The position numbers and the translations under genes are program-made. Positions 16,198-24,307 of a stretch of 64,000 nt of DNA are shown piece after piece (position 1 is the stretch's first letter; each line of letters begins with the position of its first letter). The notes beneath the pieces are model-generated. The model saw only the letters and a list, made by a program, of their open reading frames with translations, did not search any database and was not told where the DNA came from. Origin of the DNA: Amycolatopsis sp. CA-126428. Lineage in GTDB: Bacteria > Actinomycetota > Actinomycetes > Mycobacteriales > Pseudonocardiaceae. The stretch is taken from positions 660,739-724,738 of the forward strand of contig NZ_PPHF01000074.1 in the NCBI RefSeq assembly GCF_002904335.1, written 5' to 3'.

Positions 16198-17250
16198 GTG
16201 CTCGACGTCGGGCTCGCCCGGCTGCCGGACGGGTTCGGCGAGCTGGCGGAAGATCTCGTCGCCGAGGCTGGCCCACAGGTTGGCGTCGGCGTAGTGCCAG
16301 GCGTTGAACCCGACCTGCGCGATCTTCCGGCACTGGCCGGGGGCGCCCTCCAGCTCCTTGACCTGGCCGCGCAGCAGGCCCATGAAGAAGCTCTTCCCGG
16401 CGCCCCACTCGCCGAACACCCCGATCGACAGCGGCAACGGCGTGTCCTTCGCGGCGATCACCGTGGCCAGCATGGAGACGTAGGGCTTGACGCCGAGGTG
16501 GTCGCGCGTCAGCGGGATGCATTCGTTGGGGTCGACGAGGTCCTTCGTCAGGCCGCCGGCGAGCTGGTCGGGGGAGAATCCGGCGACGGTGGCGTGCCGG
16601 GGGATCTGGGCGCCCTTCCACTGCTCGGCGATGATGCTCGCCTGGTCTTCCCGGCGGGAGAAGAAGATCACCCGCGATACCGCCGTGTGCGCGGCGAGCG
16701 CCCCGTCGATCAAGGCGTCGGCCGCGACCTGCGGGGCCATCCCCAGCTGCCCGGTGGCGAACAGCGGCAGGGCGATGGACCTGGCCCCGGCCCGGGCCGC
16801 GGCGATGATCGCGGTCATCGCGGCCATGGCGACCGCCGTCTCGGTCGGCGCCTTGCGCTGGTCGGAGGCGTGCGGCGTCGCCAGCAGGACCCAGCGCAGC
16901 TGGAGTTCACCGCTCTGCCCCTCCAGGGAGAGCACGCCCGGCGCGTCGGGCTCGACCTTGCCGAGGGGGATCGAGGCCCAGTCCGCGTCGGGGAACTCCT
17001 GCACCACGGCTTCGGCGACTTGCCCCAGCGTCGCGCCGACGGAGACGACCAGGGCGTCCACCGGCAGCGCCCAGGGCCGGTGGGTCAGCGCGACGCTGTA
17101 GGTGACGCCGTCGATGGTCCGTAGCTGAGTCATCACCGGGGGGTCCTGAGAGGGGTGCACAGTTCCAGACTCGCCCATCCGTCCCCCGTCGTTACTCCCG
17201 GGGCTCCGCGGCTGTTCTGAGTTTCGATATGTGACCTTATCCAAACTCAT
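16195..17250 (-). CDS. Macro-like domain plus KAP NTPase N-terminal part, ends at premature TAG
   Basis: 351 codons from ATG 17250; ATG 17178 (after GGGGGA) or ATG 17133 could be the true start. Residues about 40-230 look like a macro (ADP-ribose-binding) domain, with GARSIALPLFATGQLGM as the phosphate loop. The KAP NTPase begins after it: Walker A GEWGAGKS at 280-287 and the family motif VGFNAWHYADANLWASLGDE. The frame then meets TAG, separating Walker A from Walker B. KAP NTPases (Kidins220, PifA) are membrane-anchored and some exclude phage, so a defence role is possible. It is divergent from the zinc-finger/coiled-coil gene. Confidence 0.8.
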   Translation of the reverse strand: MSLDKVTYRNSEQPRSPGSNDGGRMGESGTVHPSQDPPVMTQLRTIDGVTYSVALTHRPWALPVDALVVSVGATLGQVAEAVVQEFPDADWASIPLGKVEPDAPGVLSLEGQSGELQLRWVLLATPHASDQRKAPTETAVAMAAMTAIIAAARAGARSIALPLFATGQLGMAPQVAADALIDGALAAHTAVSRVIFFSRREDQASIIAEQWKGAQIPRHATVAGFSPDQLAGGLTKDLVDPNECIPLTRDHLGVKPYVSMLATVIAAKDTPLPLSIGVFGEWGAGKSFFMGLLRGQVKELEGAPGQCRKIAQVGFNAWHYADANLWASLGDEIFRQLAEPVRQPGEPDVEH

Positions 17251-17266
17251 ACCCGGGCTGACTAAT

Positions 17267-17324
17267 CTTCTGATTTTGAACAGCTCTTCCTAGTTCTAAT
17301 CAGAAGCTGTTGTAGAGTTCTGAT
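17267..17324. promoter_or_regulatory. AT-rich divergent control region with three TTCTRAT motifs
   Basis: TTCTGAT (17268), TTCTAAT (17294) and TTCTGAT (17318) recur at 26- and 24-base steps on the same strand. CTTCTGATT (17267-17275) and AATCAGAAG (17298-17306) also form an inverted repeat. TAGAGT at 17313-17318 is seven bases before the start at 17326. This is likely an operator for the divergent pair. Confidence 0.55.
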
Positions 17325-17325
17325 C

Positions 17326-18393
17326 ATGACGGAAGACGCAGGTCAGGTGCGCGTGTGCGAGTACCGGAGGTGTGGGGCCGCGCTGCCGCCCGCGGTGGGC
17401 CGGGGCAGCCGCGCGCGGTTCTGCCAGGACGGCAAAACCTGGGGGCGGCGCAACCTCAGCTGCCGTGACGCCGAGGCGGTGCTGTCGGACGCCGAGTCGC
17501 TGCGGGAGAGCGACACGGAGCTGGACGACACGGCCGTCACGGCGCTGGCCGGTCAGGTCGACCGGGTGCTCGACCCGGCTCGCGGGCTTGTCGAGACGCT
17601 CACGACGCTGCGCCACCAGCTCGAGGCGACGACGGCGACCGCGCTGGCCGAACGGGATGCGGCCGTGGGCGAGGCCGACGAGCACCGTCTGCACCGGGGC
17701 CGCGCGGAGGCCGAAGCCGCCCAGGCGCGGGAAACGGCCGAGACGGCCGTCGCCGCGGCTACCGCGGCGGAGAAAGACCGGGCGGTCGCGCTGCGGGAGC
17801 GGGACGAGGAGCTTGCCGCCCGGCGAGCCGCGGTCCAGGAGCAGCAGCGGGCCGAAGGACAGCTGGCCGCGGTGCGGGACGAACTCGCCCGCGTCGCCGA
17901 TCGGGCCGATGCCTCCGCGGCGCTGGCCGGCGAACGGGCCGCGGTGATCGCCACGCTGACCGCCGAACTGGCCGCCGCCCGGACGGCACTGGAGGAGGAG
18001 CGCGGCCGCGGTCAGGTCGCCGTGGCGCGGGCGGAGGCGGCCGAAACCCGCGCCGAGGCCGTCCGGGACCGGTTCGACGCCGCCCGCGAAGAACACGCCC
18101 GGGCCGTCGCGGCCCAGGAAGCCGCGCTCGACCGGGCCCGCGCCGAGACCGAGCGCCTGCGGGCCGGCTTCGACCAGCGGCTGGCCGAACTGCAGGCGGC
18201 GCACGAACAGACGGTCCGGTCGATGCGCGAAACCACGACGAACCTCGGCGCCGAGTTGCGGGCCACGCTGAGCCGGACGGATACCGCCGAACGGGAACTG
18301 GCCGGGGTGCTCGCGATCTTGCGTGATCTCCCCGACCCACCCGAGATACTTAAGCAGTTACTTGACCGATTGGAACCGCCGGAGTTAACTTAA
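17326..18393 (+). CDS. Zinc-finger and long coiled-coil protein (KfrA-like)
   Basis: A 355-residue protein. Residues 10-47 hold a short Cys cluster (VCEYRRCG, FCQDGKTWG, LSCRD) that looks like a zinc-binding, DNA-binding head. Nearly all the rest, about 80-330, is an Ala/Glu/Arg-rich coiled coil. This layout recalls plasmid KfrA-type proteins, which bind iterated DNA sites and polymerise. The start ATG 17326 overlaps the third TTCTRAT motif and is seven bases after TAGAGT. The divergent macro/KAP gene shares the promoter, so the two may form one system; the function is unknown. Confidence 0.75.
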   Translation: MTEDAGQVRVCEYRRCGAALPPAVGRGSRARFCQDGKTWGRRNLSCRDAEAVLSDAESLRESDTELDDTAVTALAGQVDRVLDPARGLVETLTTLRHQLEATTATALAERDAAVGEADEHRLHRGRAEAEAAQARETAETAVAAATAAEKDRAVALRERDEELAARRAAVQEQQRAEGQLAAVRDELARVADRADASAALAGERAAVIATLTAELAAARTALEEERGRGQVAVARAEAAETRAEAVRDRFDAAREEHARAVAAQEAALDRARAETERLRAGFDQRLAELQAAHEQTVRSMRETTTNLGAELRATLSRTDTAERELAGVLAILRDLPDPPEILKQLLDRLEPPELT

Positions 18394-18405
18394 GTACATG
18401 CTTAA
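18362..18405 (+). promoter_or_regulatory. Promoter and palindromic operator of the ArsR-SRPBCC pair
   Basis: TTGACC (18362-18367), an 18-base spacer and TAACTT (18386-18391) give a strong promoter inside the end of the coiled-coil gene. ATG 18398 is six bases after the -10. TTAAG and CTTAA (18390-18405) flank the start region as an inverted repeat, a likely ArsR operator. Confidence 0.75.
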
Positions 18406-18745
18406 CCATGAGGAGGCGCTCGACCTGGTGTTCCGCGCTCTGGGTGACCGGACGCGGCGCACCTTGGTGGAACGGCTCGTGCGCGGTCCGGCGTCGGTCA
18501 GCGAGCTGGCCGAGCCGCTGACCATGTCGCTCGCCGCCGTCGTGCAGCACCTGCAGGTGCTCGAGACCGCCGGGATCGTGCGGTCGGAGAAGGTCGGCCG
18601 CGTCCGCACCTGCCGGATCGAACCGGAGGCGCTGCGGGCGGCCGAGCACTGGCTGGGCCACCAGCGCACCGCGTGGGAGAGCAAGCTCGACCGGCTCGGC
18701 GACTTCCTCACCGGCCCGGAGACCACGGAAGGGAACCCGTCATGA
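18398..18745 (+). CDS. ArsR-family winged-helix repressor
   Basis: A 115-residue repressor: ALDLVFRALGDRTRRTLVER, then the recognition helix LTMSLAAVVQHLQVLETAGI and the wing SEKVGRVRTCRIE. There is no metal-binding Cys pair. The C-terminal helix WLGHQRTAWESKLDRLGDFL is typical of the ArsR proteins that accompany SRPBCC genes. The start ATG 18398 sits in an inverted repeat, so autoregulation is likely. The stop overlaps the SRPBCC start (ATGA). Confidence 0.9.
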   Translation: MLNHEEALDLVFRALGDRTRRTLVERLVRGPASVSELAEPLTMSLAAVVQHLQVLETAGIVRSEKVGRVRTCRIEPEALRAAEHWLGHQRTAWESKLDRLGDFLTGPETTEGNPS

Positions 18746-19176
18746 CCGTCCTGCACAACACGTTCAGCCTCGAACGCACCTACCCGGTGTCTCCGGAGCG
18801 GGTGTTCGCCGCCTGGGCGGATCCGGTGGCGAAGCAACGCTGGTTCGTCTCCGCGGGTGCGCACGAACTGGACTTCCGCGTCGGCGGCCGGGAAACCATC
18901 GAGGGCCGGACCCCCGGCGGCGGCCCGCTGCACTTCGCCGCGACCTACCACGACATCGTGCCCCAGCGGCGGATCGTCTTCACCGGCACGCTCACCGGCG
19001 ACGGCTCGCTCGCGACCGTCTCGACCACGACGGTGGAGCTGTTCCAGGAAGGTGACGGCACCCGGCTGGTGCTCACCGAGCAGGACACCTTCCTCGACGG
19101 CGCCGAGCAGCCGGAGTGGCGGGAGCAGGGCACGAGCGACTGGCTGGCGAAGCTGGGCAAGGAACTGGAGTCGTAA
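18742..19176 (+). CDS. SRPBCC (AHSA1-like) protein
   Basis: A 144-residue AHSA1-type protein: LERTYPVSPERVFAAWADPV, a WFVSAGAHELDFRVGGR segment, and the end TSDWLAKLGKELES. The fold forms a hydrophobic cavity; its ligand is unknown. It is the second gene of an ArsR-SRPBCC pair resembling those at 6390-7180 and 40977-42207, with low sequence identity between the copies. It is convergent with the SDR gene, leaving only four bases between their stops and therefore no room for a terminator. Confidence 0.88.
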   Translation: MTVLHNTFSLERTYPVSPERVFAAWADPVAKQRWFVSAGAHELDFRVGGRETIEGRTPGGGPLHFAATYHDIVPQRRIVFTGTLTGDGSLATVSTTTVELFQEGDGTRLVLTEQDTFLDGAEQPEWREQGTSDWLAKLGKELES

Positions 19177-19180
19177 CGGC

Positions 19181-19909
19181 TCACTCCGCCGCGAGCGACA
19201 CCTCGGGGGCCGCGACGACGGCCGCGGGCTGTCCGGCTTGGACCGTCCACACCTGTCCGGTGGCGGGGCCGGCGAGCACGGTTTCGATCGCGGCGGCAAC
19301 GGCTTCGGGGTCGGCCAGGCGCAGGCCGTGGTCTCGTAAGGCCTGCCGGTACGGGGCGAGGGCGGGGGTGTCGACCAGCCCCGGGCACAGCGCGTTGACC
19401 CGGATCCCGTCGGCGGCCAGCGCCGGGGCGGCCGACCGGGTCAGGCCGACCAGCGCGTGCTTGCTGGTCGCGTAGAACAGGTCCGGTGATCCGCTCAGCC
19501 CGGCGATGCTGGCGATGACGGCGATGGATCCGTGTCCTTGCCGCCGCAGCGGGGGCAGGCAGGCGTGCAGGCCGTAGACCACGCCGTCGAGGTTGGTGCG
19601 CAAGGTGTCGCGATAGCGCTTCACGGTGAAGTCGTGCAGGCCGCAGCGGCCGGGGACGGCGGCGTTGAGCACGACGTTGTCGAGCCGGCCGAAGGCTTCG
19701 ACGGTGGCGGTCACCGCGCGGGTGTTGTCCGCCGGTTCGCCGACGTCCACGGGGACGAAGAGGCCGCCGACCTCGGCGGCGACCGCCTCTCCCGCGGCCG
19801 TGTCGCGGTCGGCGATCACGACGCGGCCGCCGGCGAGGTGGAACCGGTGGGCGGTCGCCGCGCCGATCCCGCTCGCGCCGCCGGTGATCAGCGTGACCGC
19901 GCCGGTCAC
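19181..19909 (-). CDS. Short-chain dehydrogenase/reductase
   Basis: A 242-residue classical SDR. Cofactor motif TGGASGIGAATA at residues 10-21; the acidic residue in VVIADRD favours NAD(H); LDNVVLNAA follows; the catalytic Ser is in IASIAGLSGS and the Tyr-Lys pair in FYATSKHALVG. The substrate is unknown. GTG 19909 overlaps the stop of the membrane-protein gene (GTGA), making it the third gene of a TetR/membrane/SDR operon, so its expression probably follows the TetR protein at 20541. Confidence 0.9.
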   Translation of the reverse strand: MTGAVTLITGGASGIGAATAHRFHLAGGRVVIADRDTAAGEAVAAEVGGLFVPVDVGEPADNTRAVTATVEAFGRLDNVVLNAAVPGRCGLHDFTVKRYRDTLRTNLDGVVYGLHACLPPLRRQGHGSIAVIASIAGLSGSPDLFYATSKHALVGLTRSAAPALAADGIRVNALCPGLVDTPALAPYRQALRDHGLRLADPEAVAAAIETVLAGPATGQVWTVQAGQPAAVVAAPEVSLAAE

Positions 19910-20544
19910 CCGGCCACCGCCACGGGGGTGACTTCCACGCCGTCCAGCCGCAGCCCGTGGCGGCGCAGGAAGGCGCGGCCGAAGACGCGTTGGACGATGA
20001 CGATCGCGGCGAGCGTCACCACCAGCAGGGCCAGTTCGGCGAGGGGCACCGTGTCGACCGGCAGGACCAGCACGATCACCGCCCGCAGTGCCGCGTCGAG
20101 CAGGCACGCCGCGGCCCAGAGGGCGCTGCACAGGCGCAGCAGGCGGCGAAACGGCGGGTGGTCGTCCCAGTTGCGGCGCCAGGTGCGCTGTTTGTCCTCG
20201 TCGAAGACCGTCCTCGCCGCCTCGTACAGGAACGGGCGCCGGGCCCACACCGTGACCAGGAGGAATCCGCCGAGCGCCGCCATCAGCACCACGCCGCGCA
20301 GCAACAGCGCGCGGGGGCTGCCGCTGATGAAGGACCCGGCCACGGTCACCGCCATGGCCCCGAGCACGAACCAGCGCACGCCGCCGATCCGCTTTCCCGC
20401 CACGAGGTCGCGCAGTCCGGTGACGACCGGGATGGCCGCGCCGGCGAGGAGGGCGAGCAGCTGGTTCACGCCCGCGGCGCGCAGCCCGTAGAACAGCGCC
20501 AGCGGCGCGAGCACCTCGATCAGGGCGCCGTTGAGCCGCTTCAC
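19906..20544 (-). CDS. Multi-pass membrane protein (VC0807-like)
   Basis: A 212-residue protein with five or six hydrophobic segments, among them VLAPLALFYGLRAAGVNQLL, WFVLGAMAVTVAGSFI, LLRGVVLMAALGGFLLVTVW and LLVVTLAAIVIVQRVFG. It resembles the VC0807-like family of unknown function. A polar loop, DEDKQRTWRRNWDDHP, precedes the C-terminal helices. GTG 20544 overlaps the TetR stop and the gene's own stop overlaps the SDR start, so it is embedded in a tightly coupled operon. Confidence 0.8.
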   Translation of the reverse strand: MKRLNGALIEVLAPLALFYGLRAAGVNQLLALLAGAAIPVVTGLRDLVAGKRIGGVRWFVLGAMAVTVAGSFISGSPRALLLRGVVLMAALGGFLLVTVWARRPFLYEAARTVFDEDKQRTWRRNWDDHPPFRRLLRLCSALWAAACLLDAALRAVIVLVLPVDTVPLAELALLVVTLAAIVIVQRVFGRAFLRRHGLRLDGVEVTPVAVAG

Positions 20545-21134
20545 CGGGTCACCGCCAGGGTGAACGTCGTGACGGCTTCGGTGGTGTAGGCGTCGAAATC
20601 GAAGTCGGCTTCGTCGCGCAGCCGCCGGGCGGCGCCGTCGACGGCTCCCCGGATCAGCACCGCCATCGACCGCAGGTCGAAGTCGCGGAATTCGCCGCTC
20701 GTCTGGCCCTGGGCGAGGAGCTTCTCGAGACTCTGCACGCTGACTTCCTGCGCGCTGACGGAGGTGTACGGCCGGCCGGTCGCGGTGCGCAGGTGCGGGC
20801 CGATCTCGGTCAGGGCCGCCATGTCGTTGGGGTGTTCCCGCAGGAACTGCAGGTTGGCCTCGAGGTAGGCCCGCACCTTGCCGGTCGCGGTGTCTTCGGC
20901 CTCCACCCGCTCGTTGATGAACACCGCCCCGGCGGTGAGGACGTGCATCAGGATCTCGTGGATCAGTTCGTCCTTGTCGGCGAAGTGGTAGGAGATCATC
21001 CGCGGGCCGCTCAGCCCGGCCTTCTCCGTGATCCGCGCGAAGGACGCTTTCGCGTACCCCACCTCCGCGATCGTGTCGATCGCCGCCCGCATGATCTGTG
21101 CCCGCCGCGCCTCGTTGGTGAACGTCCGCCCCAT
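20541..21134 (-). CDS. TetR/AcrR family regulator
   Basis: A 197-residue regulator. HTH at about residues 30-56 (ASFARITEKAGLSGPRMISY, then HFADKDELIHEIL). The C-terminal domain is of the general TetR ligand-binding type. GGAGGGG precedes ATG 21134. A near-perfect palindrome, 21146-21169, lies directly upstream and is its evident operator. It heads the operon that continues through the membrane protein and the SDR, so the three are likely repressed together. Confidence 0.9.
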   Translation of the reverse strand: MGRTFTNEARRAQIMRAAIDTIAEVGYAKASFARITEKAGLSGPRMISYHFADKDELIHEILMHVLTAGAVFINERVEAEDTATGKVRAYLEANLQFLREHPNDMAALTEIGPHLRTATGRPYTSVSAQEVSVQSLEKLLAQGQTSGEFRDFDLRSMAVLIRGAVDGAARRLRDEADFDFDAYTTEAVTTFTLAVTR

Positions 21135-21145
21135 GACCCCTCCGC

Positions 21146-21169
21146 ACTTTTATCTGGTCAGATAAAAGT
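21146..21169 (-). promoter_or_regulatory. Palindromic TetR operator
   Basis: ACTTTTATCTG and CAGATAAAAGT arms, 11 bp each and perfectly complementary, around GT. It lies 12 bases upstream of the TetR start and 12 bases downstream of the AraC stop. Confidence 0.85.
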
Positions 21170-21180
21170 TACCACAGTCA

Positions 21181-22116
21181 TTACGTCCGCGTCCGGTGGT
21201 TCTGCGGGCTGACGCCGAACTCGCGCTTGAAGGCCGTGCTCAGGGCGAAAGCGCTGCCGTAGCCGACCTGGCGGGCAATCGACGCGATCGTCGTTTCCGG
21301 GTGCTGGCGCAGCAGGTCGGCGGCCAGGGCGAGCCGCCAGCCGGTGAGGTACGCCATCGGTGTCTCGCCGACCGTGGCGGCGAACCGCCGGGCCAGGGCG
21401 GCGCGGGACACGCCGACGTCGGCGGCGAGCTTGGCGACCGTCCACGGCTCGGCCGGCTGGTGCTGCAGCAGCCGCAGCGCCTGTCCGACGATGGGGTCGT
21501 CGTGGGCCCGGTACCAGGCCGGTGCGCTGGTGTCCGGCCGGTCGAACCAGGCTCGCAGCGCGGCGATGAGCAGCAGGTCGAGCAGCCGGTCGAGGACGGC
21601 TTCCTGGCCGGGTACGTCCCGGCCGATCTCGGCGGCGAGCAGCCCGGCGACCGGGTTGGGCCAGTCGGCCGCGCGCAGGACGAGCACCGTCGGCAGCGCG
21701 GCCAGCAGCCGGTTGCTCAGCTCGCCCTCCATGCCGTAGGTGCCGGTGAGCAGCACGACCGGGCCGTCGGTCCCGTGGCCCCACGTGCGGACGCCGAGGT
21801 TGGCGAGTTCGGTCAGGTGACCGCCGTCGGGGGTGCGGCACTCCTGGCCGGGCAGGATGAGCGCCTGCGGTGGTGTCGACGGGTGGTCGGCGACCAGGTA
21901 GGAATCGGGGCCGCGGACGATCGCGATGTCACCTTCGCCCAGCAGGACGCCGTCGGCGGTGTCGGGCACGATCCACGCTTCGCCGCGCACCACCGACACC
22001 ACGGTCAGGGGTGCCCGGTCTTCGATGCGCAACGACCACGGCGGGGTCAGCACCGAACGCAGCAGGAACGCGCCGTGGGCGCGGGGGCCGTCGAGGAGCG
22101 CGGCGAGCGGATCCAT
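21181..22116 (-). CDS. AraC-family regulator with cupin sensor
   Basis: A 311-residue protein. Residues about 10-200 form the cupin-6 type ligand domain (SVVRGEAWIVPDTADGVLL, GDIAIVRGPDSYLVAD). The last 100 residues hold the double HTH: WTVAKLAADVGVSRAALARR and TTIASIARQVGYGSAFALST. It is divergent from the NmrA-like oxidoreductase across 81 bases, the classic layout of an AraC activator and its target. Its stop is 12 bases before the TetR operator. Confidence 0.92.
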   Translation of the reverse strand: MDPLAALLDGPRAHGAFLLRSVLTPPWSLRIEDRAPLTVVSVVRGEAWIVPDTADGVLLGEGDIAIVRGPDSYLVADHPSTPPQALILPGQECRTPDGGHLTELANLGVRTWGHGTDGPVVLLTGTYGMEGELSNRLLAALPTVLVLRAADWPNPVAGLLAAEIGRDVPGQEAVLDRLLDLLLIAALRAWFDRPDTSAPAWYRAHDDPIVGQALRLLQHQPAEPWTVAKLAADVGVSRAALARRFAATVGETPMAYLTGWRLALAADLLRQHPETTIASIARQVGYGSAFALSTAFKREFGVSPQNHRTRT

Positions 22117-22197
22117 GCCGCAACTGTAGACGCTGGAACATGCGATCGAGGCTTTCAGCTATGGAGAGTCTCACCGGTGGCGGGTTGACTGAGCTTC

Positions 22198-23019
22198 ATG
22201 ACAACGAACTTCCTGGTGGTGGGCGGCACCGGCAAGACCGGGCGCCGGGTGGCGGACCGGCTGCGCGAGCGGGGCCTGCCGGTGCGGAGCGCGTCGCGGC
22301 GCGGGGTGCCGCCGTTCGACTGGGGTGACCGCGGCACGTGGGCGCCGGCGCTCGACGGGGCCGGCGCGGTCTACCTGACCTACTACCCCGATCTGGTGGT
22401 GCCGGACGCCGCCGGTGACATCCGGGCCTTCGCCGAACTGGCGGTGGCGGCCGGGGTGCGGCACCTGGTGCTGCTGTCCGGCCGCGGCGAAGAGGAAGCC
22501 GAGGCCTGCGAAGGGATCGTCCGGGCGGCCGGGACGGGCTGGACGATCCTGCGGTGCAGCTGGTTCGCGCAGAACTTCAGCGAGCACTTCCTGCTGGACG
22601 CGGTGCGGGCCGGGGAGATCGCGCTGCCGGCGGGGACGGTGACCGAGCCGTTCGTCGACGTCCGCGACCTCGCCGACGTCGCGGTGAAGGTGCTGACCGA
22701 GCCCGGGCACACCGGCGAGCTGTACGAGCTGACCGGGCCGCGGCTGCTGAGTTTCGCCGACGCCGCAACGGCGATTGCCGCCGCCTCCGGGCGGGATGTC
22801 CGCTATGTTCCGGTTTCGGCCGGGGAGTTCGCCGCCGCGGCGGCGACGCAGGGCATGCCGGAGGCGGAGGCCGGCGCGCTGGCCGAGCTGTTCGCGCGGG
22901 TGCTGGACGGCCGCAACTCGTCGGTGACCTCCGACGTCGAGCGGGTGCTGGGCCGGCCGGCGACGGAGTTCGCCGATTTCGCACGGGATGCCGCGGCGAC
23001 CGGGGTCTGGGCGCGGTGA
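22198..23019 (+). CDS. NmrA-like NAD(P)-binding oxidoreductase
   Basis: A 273-residue atypical SDR. The N-terminal motif VVGGTGKTGRRVADRL is the NAD(P)-binding glycine loop, followed by RSASRRG and the strand AGVRHLVLLSGRG. ILRCSWFAQNFSEHFL is typical of the NmrA/HSCARG group. No Tyr-x-x-x-Lys catalytic pair is evident, so it may act as a redox sensor or an ene-type reductase. It faces an AraC regulator and is followed, 17 bases later, by a DUF1772 membrane protein that is probably cotranscribed. Confidence 0.9.
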   Translation: MTTNFLVVGGTGKTGRRVADRLRERGLPVRSASRRGVPPFDWGDRGTWAPALDGAGAVYLTYYPDLVVPDAAGDIRAFAELAVAAGVRHLVLLSGRGEEEAEACEGIVRAAGTGWTILRCSWFAQNFSEHFLLDAVRAGEIALPAGTVTEPFVDVRDLADVAVKVLTEPGHTGELYELTGPRLLSFADAATAIAAASGRDVRYVPVSAGEFAAAAATQGMPEAEAGALAELFARVLDGRNSSVTSDVERVLGRPATEFADFARDAAATGVWAR

Positions 23020-23036
23020 AGGGGACGGGGAAACCG

Positions 23037-23489
23037 ATGTCGACGGTGGTACTGGTGGCCGCGCTGGTCGCGGCGGGGTTGATCGCGGGGTTGTTCTACG
23101 CCTACGCCTGCTCGGTCATGCCGGGCCTGGCCCGCGGGGACGACAAGACGTTCGTGGAGGGCATGCGCGGGATCAACGGGGCGATCGTGAACCCGGTGTT
23201 CATGCTGACGTTCCTGGGCGCGCCGCTGCTGGCCGGGGTGGCGGTGTTCCTGAACCCGGGGCCGCGGCCGTGGGTGATCGCCGGATTCGTGCTGCTGGTG
23301 GCGGTGGTGGTGATCACCGGGGTGGTCAACATCCCGCTGAACAACGCGCTCGACAGCGGGGGCGACGACTACGCGGCGGTGCGGGCGGCGTTCGAGACGA
23401 CGTGGGTCCGCTGGAACGTGCTGCGCGCGCTGGTGAGCACGGCGGGCTTCGGCTGCCTGGTCGCGGCCGTGCTCACCCGGCGCGGTTAG
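23037..23489 (+). CDS. DUF1772 (anthrone oxygenase-like) membrane protein
   Basis: A 150-residue protein with four membrane spans: VVLVAALVAAGLIAGLFYAY, VNPVFMLTFLGAPLLAGVAV, VIAGFVLLVAVVVITGVVNI and the C-terminal GFGCLVAAVL. NIPLNNALD and the Trp-rich WVRWNVLRAL are conserved in DUF1772, which includes anthrone oxygenases of polyketide pathways. Actual activity is unknown. ATG 23037 has GGGGACGGGG upstream. Its TAG overlaps the stop of the convergent GyrI-like gene. Confidence 0.88.
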   Translation: MSTVVLVAALVAAGLIAGLFYAYACSVMPGLARGDDKTFVEGMRGINGAIVNPVFMLTFLGAPLLAGVAVFLNPGPRPWVIAGFVLLVAVVVITGVVNIPLNNALDSGGDDYAAVRAAFETTWVRWNVLRALVSTAGFGCLVAAVLTRRG

Positions 23490-23971
23490 CCCGCGAGGCG
23501 GAACAGCAGGTCGGTGACCCACTGGGCGGGGTCCGGGACCTCGCGGGGGTCGCTGCGCAGCACTTCCAGGCGGCAGCCCCATTCCTCGCCGTCCGGTCCC
23601 GGGGTGCGGTCCCAGGTGAGGCCTTCGGCGGCGCCCCAGACGAGCACGGCCTCGGTCGCGGCGGCGAGGCCGCCGGGTGGGCCGACGTAGGTGTCGAGGA
23701 CGTACCGGCCCGCCGGGAGCTCGCCGGGGAAGGCGGGCTCGGCCGGGGTGTGGTCGCCGTCGATCGGGACGCCGGCTTCGACGGTGAACCGGGGGCCGGG
23801 GTGGAGCACGCGGTAGCGGAAGAACGGTGCTCCGGCCAGGGACACGCCCCCGGCGGCGAGGGTGCCGATCAGCGGTGGCAGCCGGTCGGCGATCCGCGGG
23901 AAGTCCGCGATGCCGACGGTGGCGCGTTCGGCGACGTACCGCTGGGCGGGCCGCTCGACGACGGCGGGCAT
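23486..23971 (-). CDS. GyrI-like/effector-binding domain protein
   Basis: A 161-residue stand-alone effector-binding domain of the GyrI/BmrR type: RYVAERATVGIADFPRIADR opens the first repeat and GRYVLDTYVGPPGGLAAATE the second. Such single-domain proteins bind or hydrolyse small hydrophobic compounds; no DNA-binding part is present. Its start overlaps the YCII stop (TGATG). It is the last gene of the sigma-hydrolase-YCII-GyrI operon, so it is a likely member of the ECF42 response. Confidence 0.85.
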   Translation of the reverse strand: MPAVVERPAQRYVAERATVGIADFPRIADRLPPLIGTLAAGGVSLAGAPFFRYRVLHPGPRFTVEAGVPIDGDHTPAEPAFPGELPAGRYVLDTYVGPPGGLAAATEAVLVWGAAEGLTWDRTPGPDGEEWGCRLEVLRSDPREVPDPAQWVTDLLFRLAG

Positions 23972-24306
23972 CAGGCGAAGTCCTCCGGTCCGAGCATCGG
24001 GCGCACCTCGATGCTGCCGTAGGTGGCGGCGGGGTGGCGGGCGGCGAGTTCGAGGGCTTCGTCGAGGTCGGCGCAGTCGAGGATGACGAAGCCGCCGATC
24101 TGTTCCTTGGCTTCGGTGAACGGCCCGTCGGTGAGCAGCACTTCGCCGTCGCGGACCCGGATCGTGGTGGCCTCCGACGGCGGGCGCAGGCCGCCACCGC
24201 CGCGGACCTTGCCGCGGCGTTCCATGTCCTCGCTCCAGCCGCCGCAGCCGTCGTTGGCGTGTTCTTCGGCGGTTTCGTCGCCGCAGATCATCAGCAGGTA
24301 CTGCAT
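23971..24306 (-). CDS. YCII-related (DGPF) domain protein
   Basis: A 111-residue protein with the family signature LLTDGPFTEAKEQIGGFVIL, including the DGPF tetrapeptide, and the typical start MQYLLMICGDE and end GSIEVRPM. It is the partner of the second ECF42 sigma factor, separated from it by the hydrolase gene. Only one base lies between the hydrolase stop and this start, and its own stop overlaps the GyrI-like start. The biochemical role of YCII proteins is not settled. Confidence 0.92.
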   Translation of the reverse strand: MQYLLMICGDETAEEHANDGCGGWSEDMERRGKVRGGGGLRPPSEATTIRVRDGEVLLTDGPFTEAKEQIGGFVILDCADLDEALELAARHPAATYGSIEVRPMLGPEDFA

Positions 24307-24307
24307 G

